From Iodobacter sp025352645 (GTDB lineage Bacteria > Pseudomonadota > Gammaproteobacteria > Burkholderiales > Chitinibacteraceae), in assembly GCF_033446605.1 (NCBI RefSeq), contig NZ_JAWQUO010000001.1, positions 62,001 to 126,000 of the forward strand: a stretch of DNA of 64,000 bases. Direction: 5' to 3'. How positions within the stretch are numbered: the stretch's first letter is position 1; each line of letters begins with the position of its first letter. Below the pieces are notes generated by a model. The model did not search any database. It was given only the letters and a program-made list of their open reading frames with translations, and was not told the origin of the DNA. Both the position numbers and the translations under genes were made by a program. Below, in pieces: positions 24,436-32,454 of this stretch.

Positions 24436-25608
24436 ATGGCTTTTCGCAAGATGACCGAGCTTGAATTAACGGGCAAAAAAGTACTGATCCGTGCCGATTT
24501 GAATGTGCCGGTAAAAGACGGCGTGATTGGTGATGACACCCGTATTCGTGCTTCAATCCCAACGATCGAAGCCGCCTTGCAAGCCGGTGCTGGCGTGATC
24601 GTAATGAGCCATCTGGGCCGCCCTACAGAGGGTGAGTTCCAGCCAGCAGACGATCTGGCCCCTGTCGCAAAGCGCCTTGGCGAGTTGATGGGCCGCAACG
24701 TGGCCGTGGTGAATGATTTTAATGGTTTTGTGGTTAAGGCAGGCGAGCTGGTCTTGCTGCAAAATGTGCGCTGCAATAAAGGCGAAAAGAAAAACGCTGA
24801 CGAGCTAGGCCAAGCCTACGCTGCGCTGTGCGATGTATTTGTAAACGATGCCTTTGGCACGGCTCATCGCGCCGAGGCCTCCACTCATGCCGTGGCTAAA
24901 TTTGCCCCGATCGCCGCCGCTGGCTTATTAATGGCGGGTGAGTTAGATGCGCTGGGTAAAGCACTGAAAGCGCCAGCTTCACCACTGGTGGCGATTGTGG
25001 CGGGCTCTAAGGTATCGACAAAACTGACGATTCTTGAAACTTTGTCAGATAAAGTGGATTACCTGATCGTAGGCGGCGGTATTGCGAATACGTTTTTGCT
25101 GGCCGAAGGCCATGAAATTGGTAAATCTTTAGCCGAAGCCGATCTGGTTGAAAACGCCAAGCGCGTCATCGCCAAAATCCGCGCCCGTGGTGGCGATGTG
25201 CCATTGCCTAGCGATGTGGTGATCGGCAAGCAATTTTCACCGACTGAGCACGCTGTAATCAAGGCCATTGGCGATGTAGCAAGCGACGATATGATTTTTG
25301 ATATCGGCCCAGATACTGCTGCAAGGCTTGCAACCGTATTAAAAACCGCAGGCACCATCGTTTGGAATGGCCCGGTAGGTGTGTTTGAATTTGATCAGTT
25401 TGGCAAAGGCACCGAAGTGATTGCCCGCGCGATTGCTGCATCGCCTGCGTTCTCTATTGCCGGTGGTGGCGACACGTTAGCCGCGGTGGCAAAGTACGAT
25501 ATTGCAAAGGATATCAGCTATATCTCAACCGGCGGCGGCGCATTTCTTGAGTTTTTAGAAGGCAAAGTATTGCCAGCGGTAGAAATTTTAGAGCAGCGCG
25601 GCGCTTAA
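24436..25608 (+). CDS. pgk: Phosphoglycerate kinase
   Basis: The product has 390 residues, normal for bacterial enzymes. The N-terminal domain contains 'RADLNVPV' and 'SHLGRP' for 3-phosphoglycerate binding; the C-terminal domain has 'IVAGSKVSTK', 'NGPVGVFE' and 'GGGDT' for the nucleotide. It catalyses the ATP-forming step of glycolysis (reverse in gluconeogenesis), cytoplasmic. ATG at 24436 follows TAAGGAAACC. A repeat and a terminator follow; fba, another glycolytic gene, lies 1 kb downstream after an unrelated cupin gene. Confidence 0.96.
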   Translation: MAFRKMTELELTGKKVLIRADLNVPVKDGVIGDDTRIRASIPTIEAALQAGAGVIVMSHLGRPTEGEFQPADDLAPVAKRLGELMGRNVAVVNDFNGFVVKAGELVLLQNVRCNKGEKKNADELGQAYAALCDVFVNDAFGTAHRAEASTHAVAKFAPIAAAGLLMAGELDALGKALKAPASPLVAIVAGSKVSTKLTILETLSDKVDYLIVGGGIANTFLLAEGHEIGKSLAEADLVENAKRVIAKIRARGGDVPLPSDVVIGKQFSPTEHAVIKAIGDVASDDMIFDIGPDTAARLATVLKTAGTIVWNGPVGVFEFDQFGKGTEVIARAIAASPAFSIAGGGDTLAAVAKYDIAKDISYISTGGGAFLEFLEGKVLPAVEILEQRGA

Positions 25609-25631
25609 GCTTTGGCGGGGTTTGTTTCGCT

Positions 25632-25719
25632 TAGGGCGGGTGAAGCCCGCGTATTTGTAGGGTGGCAGGTTTATGCCCACGTGGCTATAAAGCGTGGCAC
25701 GACCGTTTGCCCACCCTAC
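25632..25719. repeat. GTAGGGTGGG-family palindrome with an adjoining half copy
   Basis: TAGGGCGGGTGAAGCCCGCG at 25632 is half of one element. A full one spans 25657-25719, from GTAGGGTGGCAGG to TTGCCCACCCTAC, with an internal CCCACGTGG arm. It lies between pgk and its terminator. Confidence 0.65.
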
Positions 25720-25797
25720 AAGTGGGGGCTTTTCAGAAGAAAATTGAGATTGCGTACGTCTTTTAATAGACGGCGCTTTAGCTCTCTCAGTAAGATT

Positions 25798-25826
25798 AAC
25801 GCCAGCAACGATGCTGGCGTTTTTTT
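25798..25826 (+). terminator. Rho-independent terminator downstream of pgk
   Basis: AACGCCAGCA and TGCTGGCGTT form a perfect 10-bp stem with a 4-base loop, followed directly by a run of T. Confidence 0.9.
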
Positions 25827-25858
25827 CGCCTGCTTAAATTTAGAGAAGAGGATAAGCA

Positions 25859-26374
25859 ATGACCACTCGGCCCCCTTTTATCAAGCACTGGCAAGAAATT
25901 CAGGCAGAAGATAATGCCTGTTATGCCAATAGCCAAGAAAAACTATCCATAGGTTCGCCCTTTGGCCGCACTTTTGGCCTGACCCGCCTTGGCATCCATC
26001 ACGAGTTATTACCGCCTGGCCGTCGCACCTCATGGCCGCATGCTGAAAAAACCGAAGAAGAGTTTATTTACGTGATTGAAGGCACCCCCGATTGCTGGGT
26101 AGATGGTGTCTTGCATCGCTTAGCTCCTGGCGATGGAGTGGGGTTTGTGCCAGGCACCGGCATCGCCCATACCTTTATTAACAATACCAAGACGGATGTT
26201 CGCCTGCTGGCGGTGGGCGACACCAACCGCGCCGATAATAAAGTGGATTACCCGCTGGACGCTAAGAAAAACCTCGCCAATGGCGATTTTCACTGGCACG
26301 ACGCGCCTAAGCAGCCACTGGGGGATCATGATGGTTTGCCCGATCAGCTGCGTGAATCAAACGGGCCTTTTTAA
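25859..26374 (+). CDS. Cupin-domain protein
   Basis: The product has 171 residues. A single cupin barrel covers about residues 45-130: motif 1 contains 'SWPHAEKTEEEFIYVIEG' with His and Glu as metal-ligand candidates, and motif 2 contains 'PGDGVGFVPGTGIAHTF'. The remaining C-terminal part ends in 'WHDAPKQPLGDHDGLPDQL'. Cupins of this size include sugar isomerases, dioxygenases and small-molecule binders, and I cannot assign a reaction. The gene starts 33 bases after the pgk terminator, so it needs its own promoter. ATG preceded by GAAGAGGATAA. Confidence 0.75.
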   Translation: MTTRPPFIKHWQEIQAEDNACYANSQEKLSIGSPFGRTFGLTRLGIHHELLPPGRRTSWPHAEKTEEEFIYVIEGTPDCWVDGVLHRLAPGDGVGFVPGTGIAHTFINNTKTDVRLLAVGDTNRADNKVDYPLDAKKNLANGDFHWHDAPKQPLGDHDGLPDQLRESNGPF

Positions 26375-26663
26375 ACGAGGCATGGTAAGTGCAAAGCTGC
26401 GGTTTTTCACTGCAAGTGGTATTACTCACCGTACATGGAGCATGTCGAAGTCATGTTTTGGTTGGGTGGTTTTGCAGTGTAGTGGCTTTGCTAGCCACCG
26501 TAGCGTGGCAAATTCAGTGAGTTCTGCCACTTAAAGCTTGGCAGAGTGGTTTTAGCGTTTTCCCGAATGATGTAATTCCGAATGCCGTAATTCCGAATTG
26601 GGCTGAAGCGGATATAGATCTACTATGTGTTGCATCGCAGCAACCTTTTTCTGGATCTTCGCC
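26375..26663. other. Gene-free interval between the cupin gene and fba
   Basis: No gene is supported here. It contains a short hairpin (GTGGCT/AGCCAC around 26479) and two copies of GTAATTCCGAATG/GTAATTCCGAATT near 26572-26600. The fba promoter presumably lies in its last 100 bases. Confidence 0.5.
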
Positions 26664-27707
26664 ATGTCCCTCGTATCCCTACGCCAAGTTCTTGATCACG
26701 CCGCCGAACACGGTTATGGCGTTCCCGCATTTAATGTAAATAATCTTGAACAAGTGCAGGCTATCTTACAAGCTGCCGACGCCACTTCTAGCCCAGTGAT
26801 CCTGCAAGCCAGTGCCGGTGCGCGTAAATACGCGGGTGAGCAATTTCTAAAAACGCTGATTGAAGGTGCGGTTGCTAGTTACCCACACCTGCCTATCGTG
26901 ATGCATCAGGATCACGGCGTTAGCCCTGCTGTTTGTCTAACCGCCATCAAAATGGGTTTTACCAGCGTGATGATGGATGGCTCTTTGATGCAGGATGGCA
27001 AAACGCCTGCTGATTACGCCTATAACGCAGCCGTGACGGCTGAAGTAGTGCGCATGGCGCATTCCTGCGGCGTATCGGTTGAGGGCGAGCTGGGCTGTTT
27101 GGGCAGCCTTGAAACTGGTATGGGCGAAGAAGAAGACGGCGTGGGTGCCAACCGCGTATTAAGCCACGCCGAAATGCTGACCGACCCACAAGAAGCGCTG
27201 GCTTTTGTAAAAGCCACCGGCGTAGATGCACTGGCAATTGCCATCGGTACCAGCCACGGCGCGTATAAATTTACTAAACCACCTTGCGGCGAAGTGCTGG
27301 CAATTGACCGTATTCGCCAAATTAACGCCGCCATTCCCGATGTGCATCTGGTGATGCACGGCTCATCCAGCGTGCCGCAAGAATTACTCGAAGAAATGCG
27401 TAAATACGGTGGCGAGCTCAAACCAACATGGGGCGTGCCGGTTGAAGAAATCCGCCGCGCCATTCAGTATGGCGTGCGCAAAATCAATATCGACACCGAT
27501 CTGCGCCTAGCCATGACCGCCGCCATCCGCCGCCATCTGGCGATGCACCCAGCAGATTTCGACCCCCGCGCCTACCTAAAACCCGCCATCGTCGCCATGC
27601 GCGAAGTCTGCGAAGCCCGCTACGACGCCTTTGGCGCGGCAGGGATGGCAGAGAAAATGAAACCGGTCTCGCTAGAAAAAATGGCGTTGCGGTATAACAA
27701 GGCTTAA
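26664..27707 (+). CDS. fba: Class II fructose-bisphosphate aldolase
   Basis: The product has 347 residues. 'GVPAFNVNNLEQ' near the N-terminus, the zinc-ligand segments 'VMHQDHG' and 'GTSHGAYK', 'MHGSSSVP' and 'GVRKINIDTDLR' identify the class II, zinc-dependent enzyme (CbbA/FbaA type). It interconverts fructose-1,6-bisphosphate with the two triose phosphates. I chose the ATG at 26664 because 'MSLVSLRQVLDHA' is the family N-terminus; the 13 extra upstream codons are unlike the family. A strong bidirectional terminator follows. Confidence 0.95.
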   Translation: MSLVSLRQVLDHAAEHGYGVPAFNVNNLEQVQAILQAADATSSPVILQASAGARKYAGEQFLKTLIEGAVASYPHLPIVMHQDHGVSPAVCLTAIKMGFTSVMMDGSLMQDGKTPADYAYNAAVTAEVVRMAHSCGVSVEGELGCLGSLETGMGEEEDGVGANRVLSHAEMLTDPQEALAFVKATGVDALAIAIGTSHGAYKFTKPPCGEVLAIDRIRQINAAIPDVHLVMHGSSSVPQELLEEMRKYGGELKPTWGVPVEEIRRAIQYGVRKINIDTDLRLAMTAAIRRHLAMHPADFDPRAYLKPAIVAMREVCEARYDAFGAAGMAEKMKPVSLEKMALRYNKA

Positions 27708-27725
27708 GTAGTATTAGCTGTGAAT

Positions 27726-27763
27726 AAAAAGGGTGAATACAAGAAATCGTATTCACCCTTTTT
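27726..27763. terminator. Strong bidirectional terminator after fba
   Basis: AAAAAGGGTGAATAC and GTATTCACCCTTTTT form a perfect 15-bp stem with an 8-base loop. Both flanks have A/T runs, so it can stop transcription from either side and also insulates the accessory region to the right. Confidence 0.92.
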
Positions 27764-27851
27764 ATTGAAGGCCGTAAGCCGTATGGCTTTGTAAGCTGCT
27801 CAAGCAGCTCTGCGTGCAAGGTTTGCCTTGCACTAATTCCAACATCACAAA

Positions 27852-27998
27852 TTGCTATCTACAGGACTTGAAGCCCTAAACCACCGCCGCTATGTCAACA
27901 CCTTCCAAGATTACAAATTCATCCTGTTCAACCAAAAACGAATCGAAACCATTGCCGCCAACCAATACCACCAGCTCAGCCAACCGCAAGATCACTAG
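27852..27998 (+). pseudogene. Coding-like remnant, 48 codons, C-terminal end of an unidentified protein
   Basis: An open stretch reading 'GLEALNHRRYVNTFQDYKF' and 'NQKRIETIAANQYHQL' and ending in TAG looks like genuine protein (balanced, charged, codon use like the host), but it has no ribosome-binding site and upstream stops in frame. A terminator-like hairpin follows at 28023. I do not recognise the family. It may be the 3' end of a gene lost when the neighbouring accessory region was rearranged. Confidence 0.4.
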
Positions 27999-28022
27999 CA
28001 CGTGTAAACAGCAGATAAGAAA

Positions 28023-28042
28023 AAGCCCGCAGGTACGGGCTT
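28023..28042. terminator. Terminator-like hairpin at the left edge of the accessory region
   Basis: AAGCCCG and CGGGCTT enclose a 6-base loop and are flanked by GATAAGAAAA and ATC. For the minus strand an A-rich flank supplies a T-run, so it could terminate the three-gene operon that ends at 28130. Confidence 0.6.
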
Positions 28043-28129
28043 ATCTTTACAAAGCAAATTCTCAAAAATTCAGCAAACAACAAGTTGAGTAACTATAAAG
28101 ATTAACTCTTGAATCAGGTTTGATTTAAA

Positions 28130-28966
28130 TTAAATAGCAATTACCATCTTAAACGTATCAGATAATTTTTCACGCTCATTTTTGAAATCACTTTCATATA
28201 GTGTTTTATTACTATTTGAGAAGTAATCCACATACCTAATCGACCATTTTTTTCTTGTTTCGCAAAATATTTCATCATGGTGGATAACACCATTTCTTAG
28301 CAAACGATGATAATGTAGATCATTTTTCAAAGTGGAGCTTATTAACCCATCACTAAAAGCTAGTTCAATAACATCTTCAAAATTCAAACGATTCACCTTA
28401 CTACCTAGACGTGCTTTTAAATGATTATCCATTTGAGCTGTTTTTTGTGCAAATAACCCGCGTAAATTATTAATTTCTTCTCGCTTTGTTAATATATGGT
28501 CGATCAAATCAAGAATAGGCGTGTGCCATGCATCTCCTCCAGTACCTCGACTAACAAATGTAAACCGAGAAAATAAATTCGGGTCTTTTTTGTTAAGCAA
28601 GTCCGCAACAAGAAAATCAACAATTTTATTAACTGATGACCTAGTATATAAAACAAAATCACATATAAATTTTGACCTTATCGCTAGGTAATACTCAACA
28701 CCTGCATTTTCAGAGTTTTCCACACCTGACACAGAGGCAGCCCCCAGATTATTATCACTCAGATAAAGATCTATTCTGCGATTTTTATTAGGAGAGGATA
28801 ACGCTTTACTTGCTTGCTCAATACTATTATAAGTATCCACTTTAGCATCAAATCCCTTACTTGAAATTCGCGCCTCCAAAGCCGAAATCAACTTCTTCGC
28901 TGCATAATTATTCTCATCATCGTGAATTTCATCATCAACTAAAACCACATTAAAATCTAAACGCAT
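28130..28966 (-). CDS. Receiver-domain protein with HEPN-like C-terminus
   Basis: The product has 278 residues. The N-terminal part (about 1-145) reads as a response-regulator receiver: acidic pocket 'VLVDDE' at residues 8-13, 'DLYLSDNNLG' with Asp71 as candidate phosphoacceptor, and 'VLYTRSS' with Thr108. The usual conserved Lys is not obvious. No DNA-binding domain follows. Instead there is a helical region (150-278) with 'DLHYHRLLRNGVIHHDE', in which Arg224-Asn225-x3-His229 fits the R-x4-6-H motif of HEPN ribonucleases. Its ATG immediately follows the stop of the GHKL gene (TAAATG), so the two are coupled. Role as a phosphorylation-gated toxin effector is inference. AT-rich, codon use unlike the host core genes. 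Confidence 0.8.
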   Translation of the reverse strand: MRLDFNVVLVDDEIHDDENNYAAKKLISALEARISSKGFDAKVDTYNSIEQASKALSSPNKNRRIDLYLSDNNLGAASVSGVENSENAGVEYYLAIRSKFICDFVLYTRSSVNKIVDFLVADLLNKKDPNLFSRFTFVSRGTGGDAWHTPILDLIDHILTKREEINNLRGLFAQKTAQMDNHLKARLGSKVNRLNFEDVIELAFSDGLISSTLKNDLHYHRLLRNGVIHHDEIFCETRKKWSIRYVDYFSNSNKTLYESDFKNEREKLSDTFKMVIAI

Positions 28967-31144
28967 TTAATTTTCACACCTAGAGATAGTAAACAATACC
29001 AAACCCGCCGAATTACTTGCCTTAACTTCAAAATTAATTCTAGTTAAAAAACTGCGCACTTGATTCAAACCAATCCCTGTGCCATTTTTCTTGCTTGAAA
29101 AACCAAGCTCGAAAATTTTATCAAGAATATCAGGATTAATTGCCTTGGAATCACTAGAAATTTTCAAGCAATCTTCATCGAACAAAAATTCAACAAATTT
29201 CGCATTATGATCTAATGCATTTTGATAAAAATTTTCAAACATCATTACAACTTCAACAGCATTACTTCGAACAAGCCATTTACTATAAAAATCTAGATCA
29301 TTCATCACGCAAACAACATTAATTGCTCCATGATTATTCTGTAATTTATCATCTTTAAACCAAACAGCCAGATCAAACCAATTAATACCTTGGGGAGACC
29401 TGAGATCAATCTCCGTCCTCAACAATAACTCTTTAAAAGAACGTAGTTCTAATTCAGTTCGCCTAATCTTGCTCAGCGCTTTTAAATATAAATTACTTTG
29501 CGCTGTTGGAATGATAGAAGCTAGAGCATTTAAATCATCAACAGCGCCGCACAATCGGTCAGCCATACCAGGTAAATGATGACCCAACTGTTCAGCATAT
29601 GAACTTTCTGCTCGTTTTACCGACAAATTTTTATTCTGCCGCAGCAGAGTTTCTATCACTTCTTGTTTTACATCTAACTCTTGTTCTTTGACAACATTTT
29701 CTTCTTCTAAACGAGCTACATTTTTTATTATTTTTTCCACCTGTTTCTTTTCTTTTGCAGGCAATTTTGATGCAATAATTTGCAGTACTTTTTTCTGACT
29801 CTTCTCTTCCAATTCAAAACTATCAGAAAAATATTTAATATAAAAATCACCATTAACTTTGCTCGTCAAGCTTTTTGCGAATCGCTCTACTTCATTTTTC
29901 TGAACAGACTCAAAAAAAACTTCCCTGCCAGTTTCTTTAATCTCACCCCACTCTATTACACCAATATACCGCTCAAGTAGTTTATGAGCATAGTCAAAAT
30001 ATAGATCTTTTAATGCTTCAAGGTATGCATTTTCAATAAAACCACTATTACGAGACGATGTTTCCATAAACCGTGAATTCAGATCTTTTATATCAATACA
30101 TCCAAGTATTTCTCGTGTGCCAAGATGCCGATAATAACCTTGAGATTTCCTAACGTTCACACCAAACAAATCATAGTCAGCATCACCATACGGACTGACC
30201 CTAAAATTATTTTTATATATAAAAATATTTCCATAATTTACGGGTTCAACTCCCATGCGACGGGTAAATGTGGATTTAGCACTCGTAGTCAAGTAATTTA
30301 TCGTGATGAATATTTCAATATCAACAAGACTAGTGTCATTATTTTTTTCTAAGGTGTATATATGCTGACCTCGATCAAAAAGGCTAACTTCTATCTTATT
30401 ACCTACCTTAGTTTCGATCGTTATGCTTTTATTTTTCAATACTTCTGAAATATTACTTTTAACTAAACTTTCCTTAGGAAATTCAATACCAGCGACTACC
30501 TCATAAATTGAGATCAAATCCAGACCGCAGTAAATATCAAACCCATCAAAATCTAAGAATGGGTTCTTTAATCTTCTCAAACTTTCAACTGTTTTTGTAA
30601 CCGCATCTTCATTCCAAATATGACGAAGATCAGCAATACATAGCTCGGTGTAATGGGTATCAATCTTATCAATACTAAGCTTATTAGATAGGTATTCAAC
30701 CTCAACATCTTCAAATTTTATTTTTTTTGATTTTTCAAAATCTTCCCAATTAACTTTTAGCACATGCTCTTCTAATTCACCACTTTTTTTTGATTTTATT
30801 GTTAACGATTTACCTAAACTATCACAGGAAAAACGGCCAACACCTTTAGATCCAACAAAAGCTCTACTTTCATTAGAATGACCTTCTTCTTTTTCAGAGT
30901 ATGCCAAATGCAACCATTTATCCTCTAAATCGCTTTTGGACATTCCTATACCGTTATCACGGACAATAATATTTGGTGCGCCCCCCAAAGACTCAAAAGA
31001 CACAATTACTTTACTTGCACGAGCATCATATGAGTTTTTAACCAATTCAAATATTGCGACAAATCGATCAGTAATTAGATCTTTTCCAACAATATTTTTA
31101 ATTCCAGAACTGGTAATAAAATGCATTTTCTCAACATCACTCAT
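28967..31144 (-). CDS. Large GHKL ATPase with N-terminal MORC/Hsp90-like and C-terminal histidine-kinase-like modules
   Basis: The product has 725 residues and no membrane segment. The N-terminus holds an intact Bergerat fold: 'FELVKNSYDA' (Glu33, Asn37, Asp40), 'DNGIGM' at 63-68 and 'GSKGVGRFS' at 98-106. A middle domain is followed by a coiled coil at about 465-515. Then comes 'EQLGHHLPGMADRL' with His522/523 in the position of a DHp histidine, and a second HATPase with N-box 'FENFYQNALDH' (636-646) and 'GTGIGL' (688-693), although its G1 box is degenerate ('SSDSKAI'). It lies between a DNA methyltransferase and a receiver protein, so a soluble sensor kinase or DNA-clamp role is inferred. 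The stop of the methyltransferase is one base upstream (TAG-T-ATG). Confidence 0.82.
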   Translation of the reverse strand: MSDVEKMHFITSSGIKNIVGKDLITDRFVAIFELVKNSYDARASKVIVSFESLGGAPNIIVRDNGIGMSKSDLEDKWLHLAYSEKEEGHSNESRAFVGSKGVGRFSCDSLGKSLTIKSKKSGELEEHVLKVNWEDFEKSKKIKFEDVEVEYLSNKLSIDKIDTHYTELCIADLRHIWNEDAVTKTVESLRRLKNPFLDFDGFDIYCGLDLISIYEVVAGIEFPKESLVKSNISEVLKNKSITIETKVGNKIEVSLFDRGQHIYTLEKNNDTSLVDIEIFITINYLTTSAKSTFTRRMGVEPVNYGNIFIYKNNFRVSPYGDADYDLFGVNVRKSQGYYRHLGTREILGCIDIKDLNSRFMETSSRNSGFIENAYLEALKDLYFDYAHKLLERYIGVIEWGEIKETGREVFFESVQKNEVERFAKSLTSKVNGDFYIKYFSDSFELEEKSQKKVLQIIASKLPAKEKKQVEKIIKNVARLEEENVVKEQELDVKQEVIETLLRQNKNLSVKRAESSYAEQLGHHLPGMADRLCGAVDDLNALASIIPTAQSNLYLKALSKIRRTELELRSFKELLLRTEIDLRSPQGINWFDLAVWFKDDKLQNNHGAINVVCVMNDLDFYSKWLVRSNAVEVVMMFENFYQNALDHNAKFVEFLFDEDCLKISSDSKAINPDILDKIFELGFSSKKNGTGIGLNQVRSFLTRINFEVKASNSAGLVLFTISRCEN

Positions 31145-31145
31145 A

Positions 31146-32342
31146 CTAACTCCAATTATTCAAGTTCTTTAGTATTTCAGTTGCTATCGCTTTTGCTAAC
31201 AACGGTGGAACTGCATTGCCAACAAGCGTATATTGTGGTGTTTCAAACTTTCTTCGATCACCACCTGTTGTTCTCTTTCCCATGAACTCAAAACTATCAT
31301 CAAACGACTGTAATCTTGCCATTTCACGCACGGTGAGAATTCGATCTTTTTGATAATGGATAAGGTCATCTGGCAATGTTAAAACTGTCGGTGATGGCTG
31401 GTTGGCAATAATGCGTCTGCAATTCTGCTTTTTAGTTTTTAATCGGTATGCATCCATCTCATTTAAGCGTAAAAGCATATTTTTAATGCTCTCCCCTTCT
31501 TTAACATGAGAAAAGCGCTCACTCACCAATGCAGAATGTCGACTTGTTCCGTGGTTTAACAAGGTGTCCGCTTTAATAGATCCACCATACGCGGAAGGTG
31601 TCCTCCCTTTTCTTGATCGATTTTGAAATTCAGAAAAAGCAGTTTCTTTATATTCTGTTTGAATTTCACCTGTCGCGATATTTGCTAAGTCATGAATTGC
31701 CGCTCGGGCACTTATCTTACTACCAATTAATGCATCAGGATGGTTTAGCTTACTCGATACATCTAGTCGAGTACCAAGAAATATGACACGCAGTCTTTTT
31801 TGGGGAACACCAAAATCACTGGCATCTAGCACTTTAATTTTGACGTCTGGATATCCAATCGCCGCAAACTCAGAACTAAGCACATCAATTACTTTTTCAT
31901 TTTTATAAAGATGATTTATACCTTGATATTCAACAAAATGTGCTGACAATATTCCAATCACATTTTCCATCACAAAGTATTTCGGCTGAACTTGAGCCAA
32001 AATTTGGATGTAGCTTTGAACCAATTTGTTTCGTATATCCAGAGGATTTCTTTGGCCTGCCAAGCTAAACCCTTGGCATGGCGGCCCACCACAAATAACA
32101 TCAATTTTTGATATGTTTGAGCCTAAAAATTCATTCAAAACAGCGGGTGTGCTCAGTTCTAAAACATCGCCGCAGTGATACTTATGCTTAAGCCCTAGCT
32201 GCTTATGACGGGTTTGATAAGTTAAAGCCGCTTGTTCGCTTCTGTCGCTGGCAAACGGAATTGCAAATCCTGCTTGCAAAAAGCCCTCGGCCATTCCACC
32301 TGCGCCAGAAAATAAATCCAGTACTTGATACATTTTGTTCAC
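31146..32342 (-). CDS. DNA (cytosine-5)-methyltransferase
   Basis: About 398 residues with all major C5-methylase motifs in order: 'DLFSGAGGMAEGF' (I), 'GGPPCQGFS' with catalytic Cys (IV), 'MENV' (VI), 'QKRLRVIFLG' (VIII), 'TVREMARLQSF' (IX) and 'GNAVPP' (X). The target-recognition region lies between VIII and IX and cannot be read for specificity. No restriction endonuclease is adjacent; the next two genes of the operon (GHKL ATPase, receiver-HEPN) take that place. The start is either GTG at 32342, well spaced after GGGGA, or ATG at 32333; an in-frame TTG at 32381 looks unlikely. AT-rich compared with core genes, consistent with transfer. Confidence 0.9.
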   Translation of the reverse strand: MNKMYQVLDLFSGAGGMAEGFLQAGFAIPFASDRSEQAALTYQTRHKQLGLKHKYHCGDVLELSTPAVLNEFLGSNISKIDVICGGPPCQGFSLAGQRNPLDIRNKLVQSYIQILAQVQPKYFVMENVIGILSAHFVEYQGINHLYKNEKVIDVLSSEFAAIGYPDVKIKVLDASDFGVPQKRLRVIFLGTRLDVSSKLNHPDALIGSKISARAAIHDLANIATGEIQTEYKETAFSEFQNRSRKGRTPSAYGGSIKADTLLNHGTSRHSALVSERFSHVKEGESIKNMLLRLNEMDAYRLKTKKQNCRRIIANQPSPTVLTLPDDLIHYQKDRILTVREMARLQSFDDSFEFMGKRTTGGDRRKFETPQYTLVGNAVPPLLAKAIATEILKNLNNWS

Positions 32343-32454
32343 ATATTCCCCAGATTTTTGCCTCGCGATTGTACCACTCAAGCTTGAAGCCTCTTAGCCT
32401 GAATTTTGCATGAACTCCTCCGCGGAGTCCTGAAATAATGTTGACCCTTTTGAG

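Noticed and set aside
25612..25914. 100-codon open frame after pgk
   Set aside because: It crosses a palindromic repeat, the pgk terminator and the start of the cupin gene.
27892..28092. 66-codon open frame rich in Ser, Thr and Lys
   Set aside because: It overlaps the better coding remnant in another frame and passes through a hairpin; no start signal.
31146..32342. Classical type II restriction-modification system
   Set aside because: No protein in the operon looks like a restriction endonuclease; the neighbours are GHKL ATPase and receiver-HEPN-like proteins.
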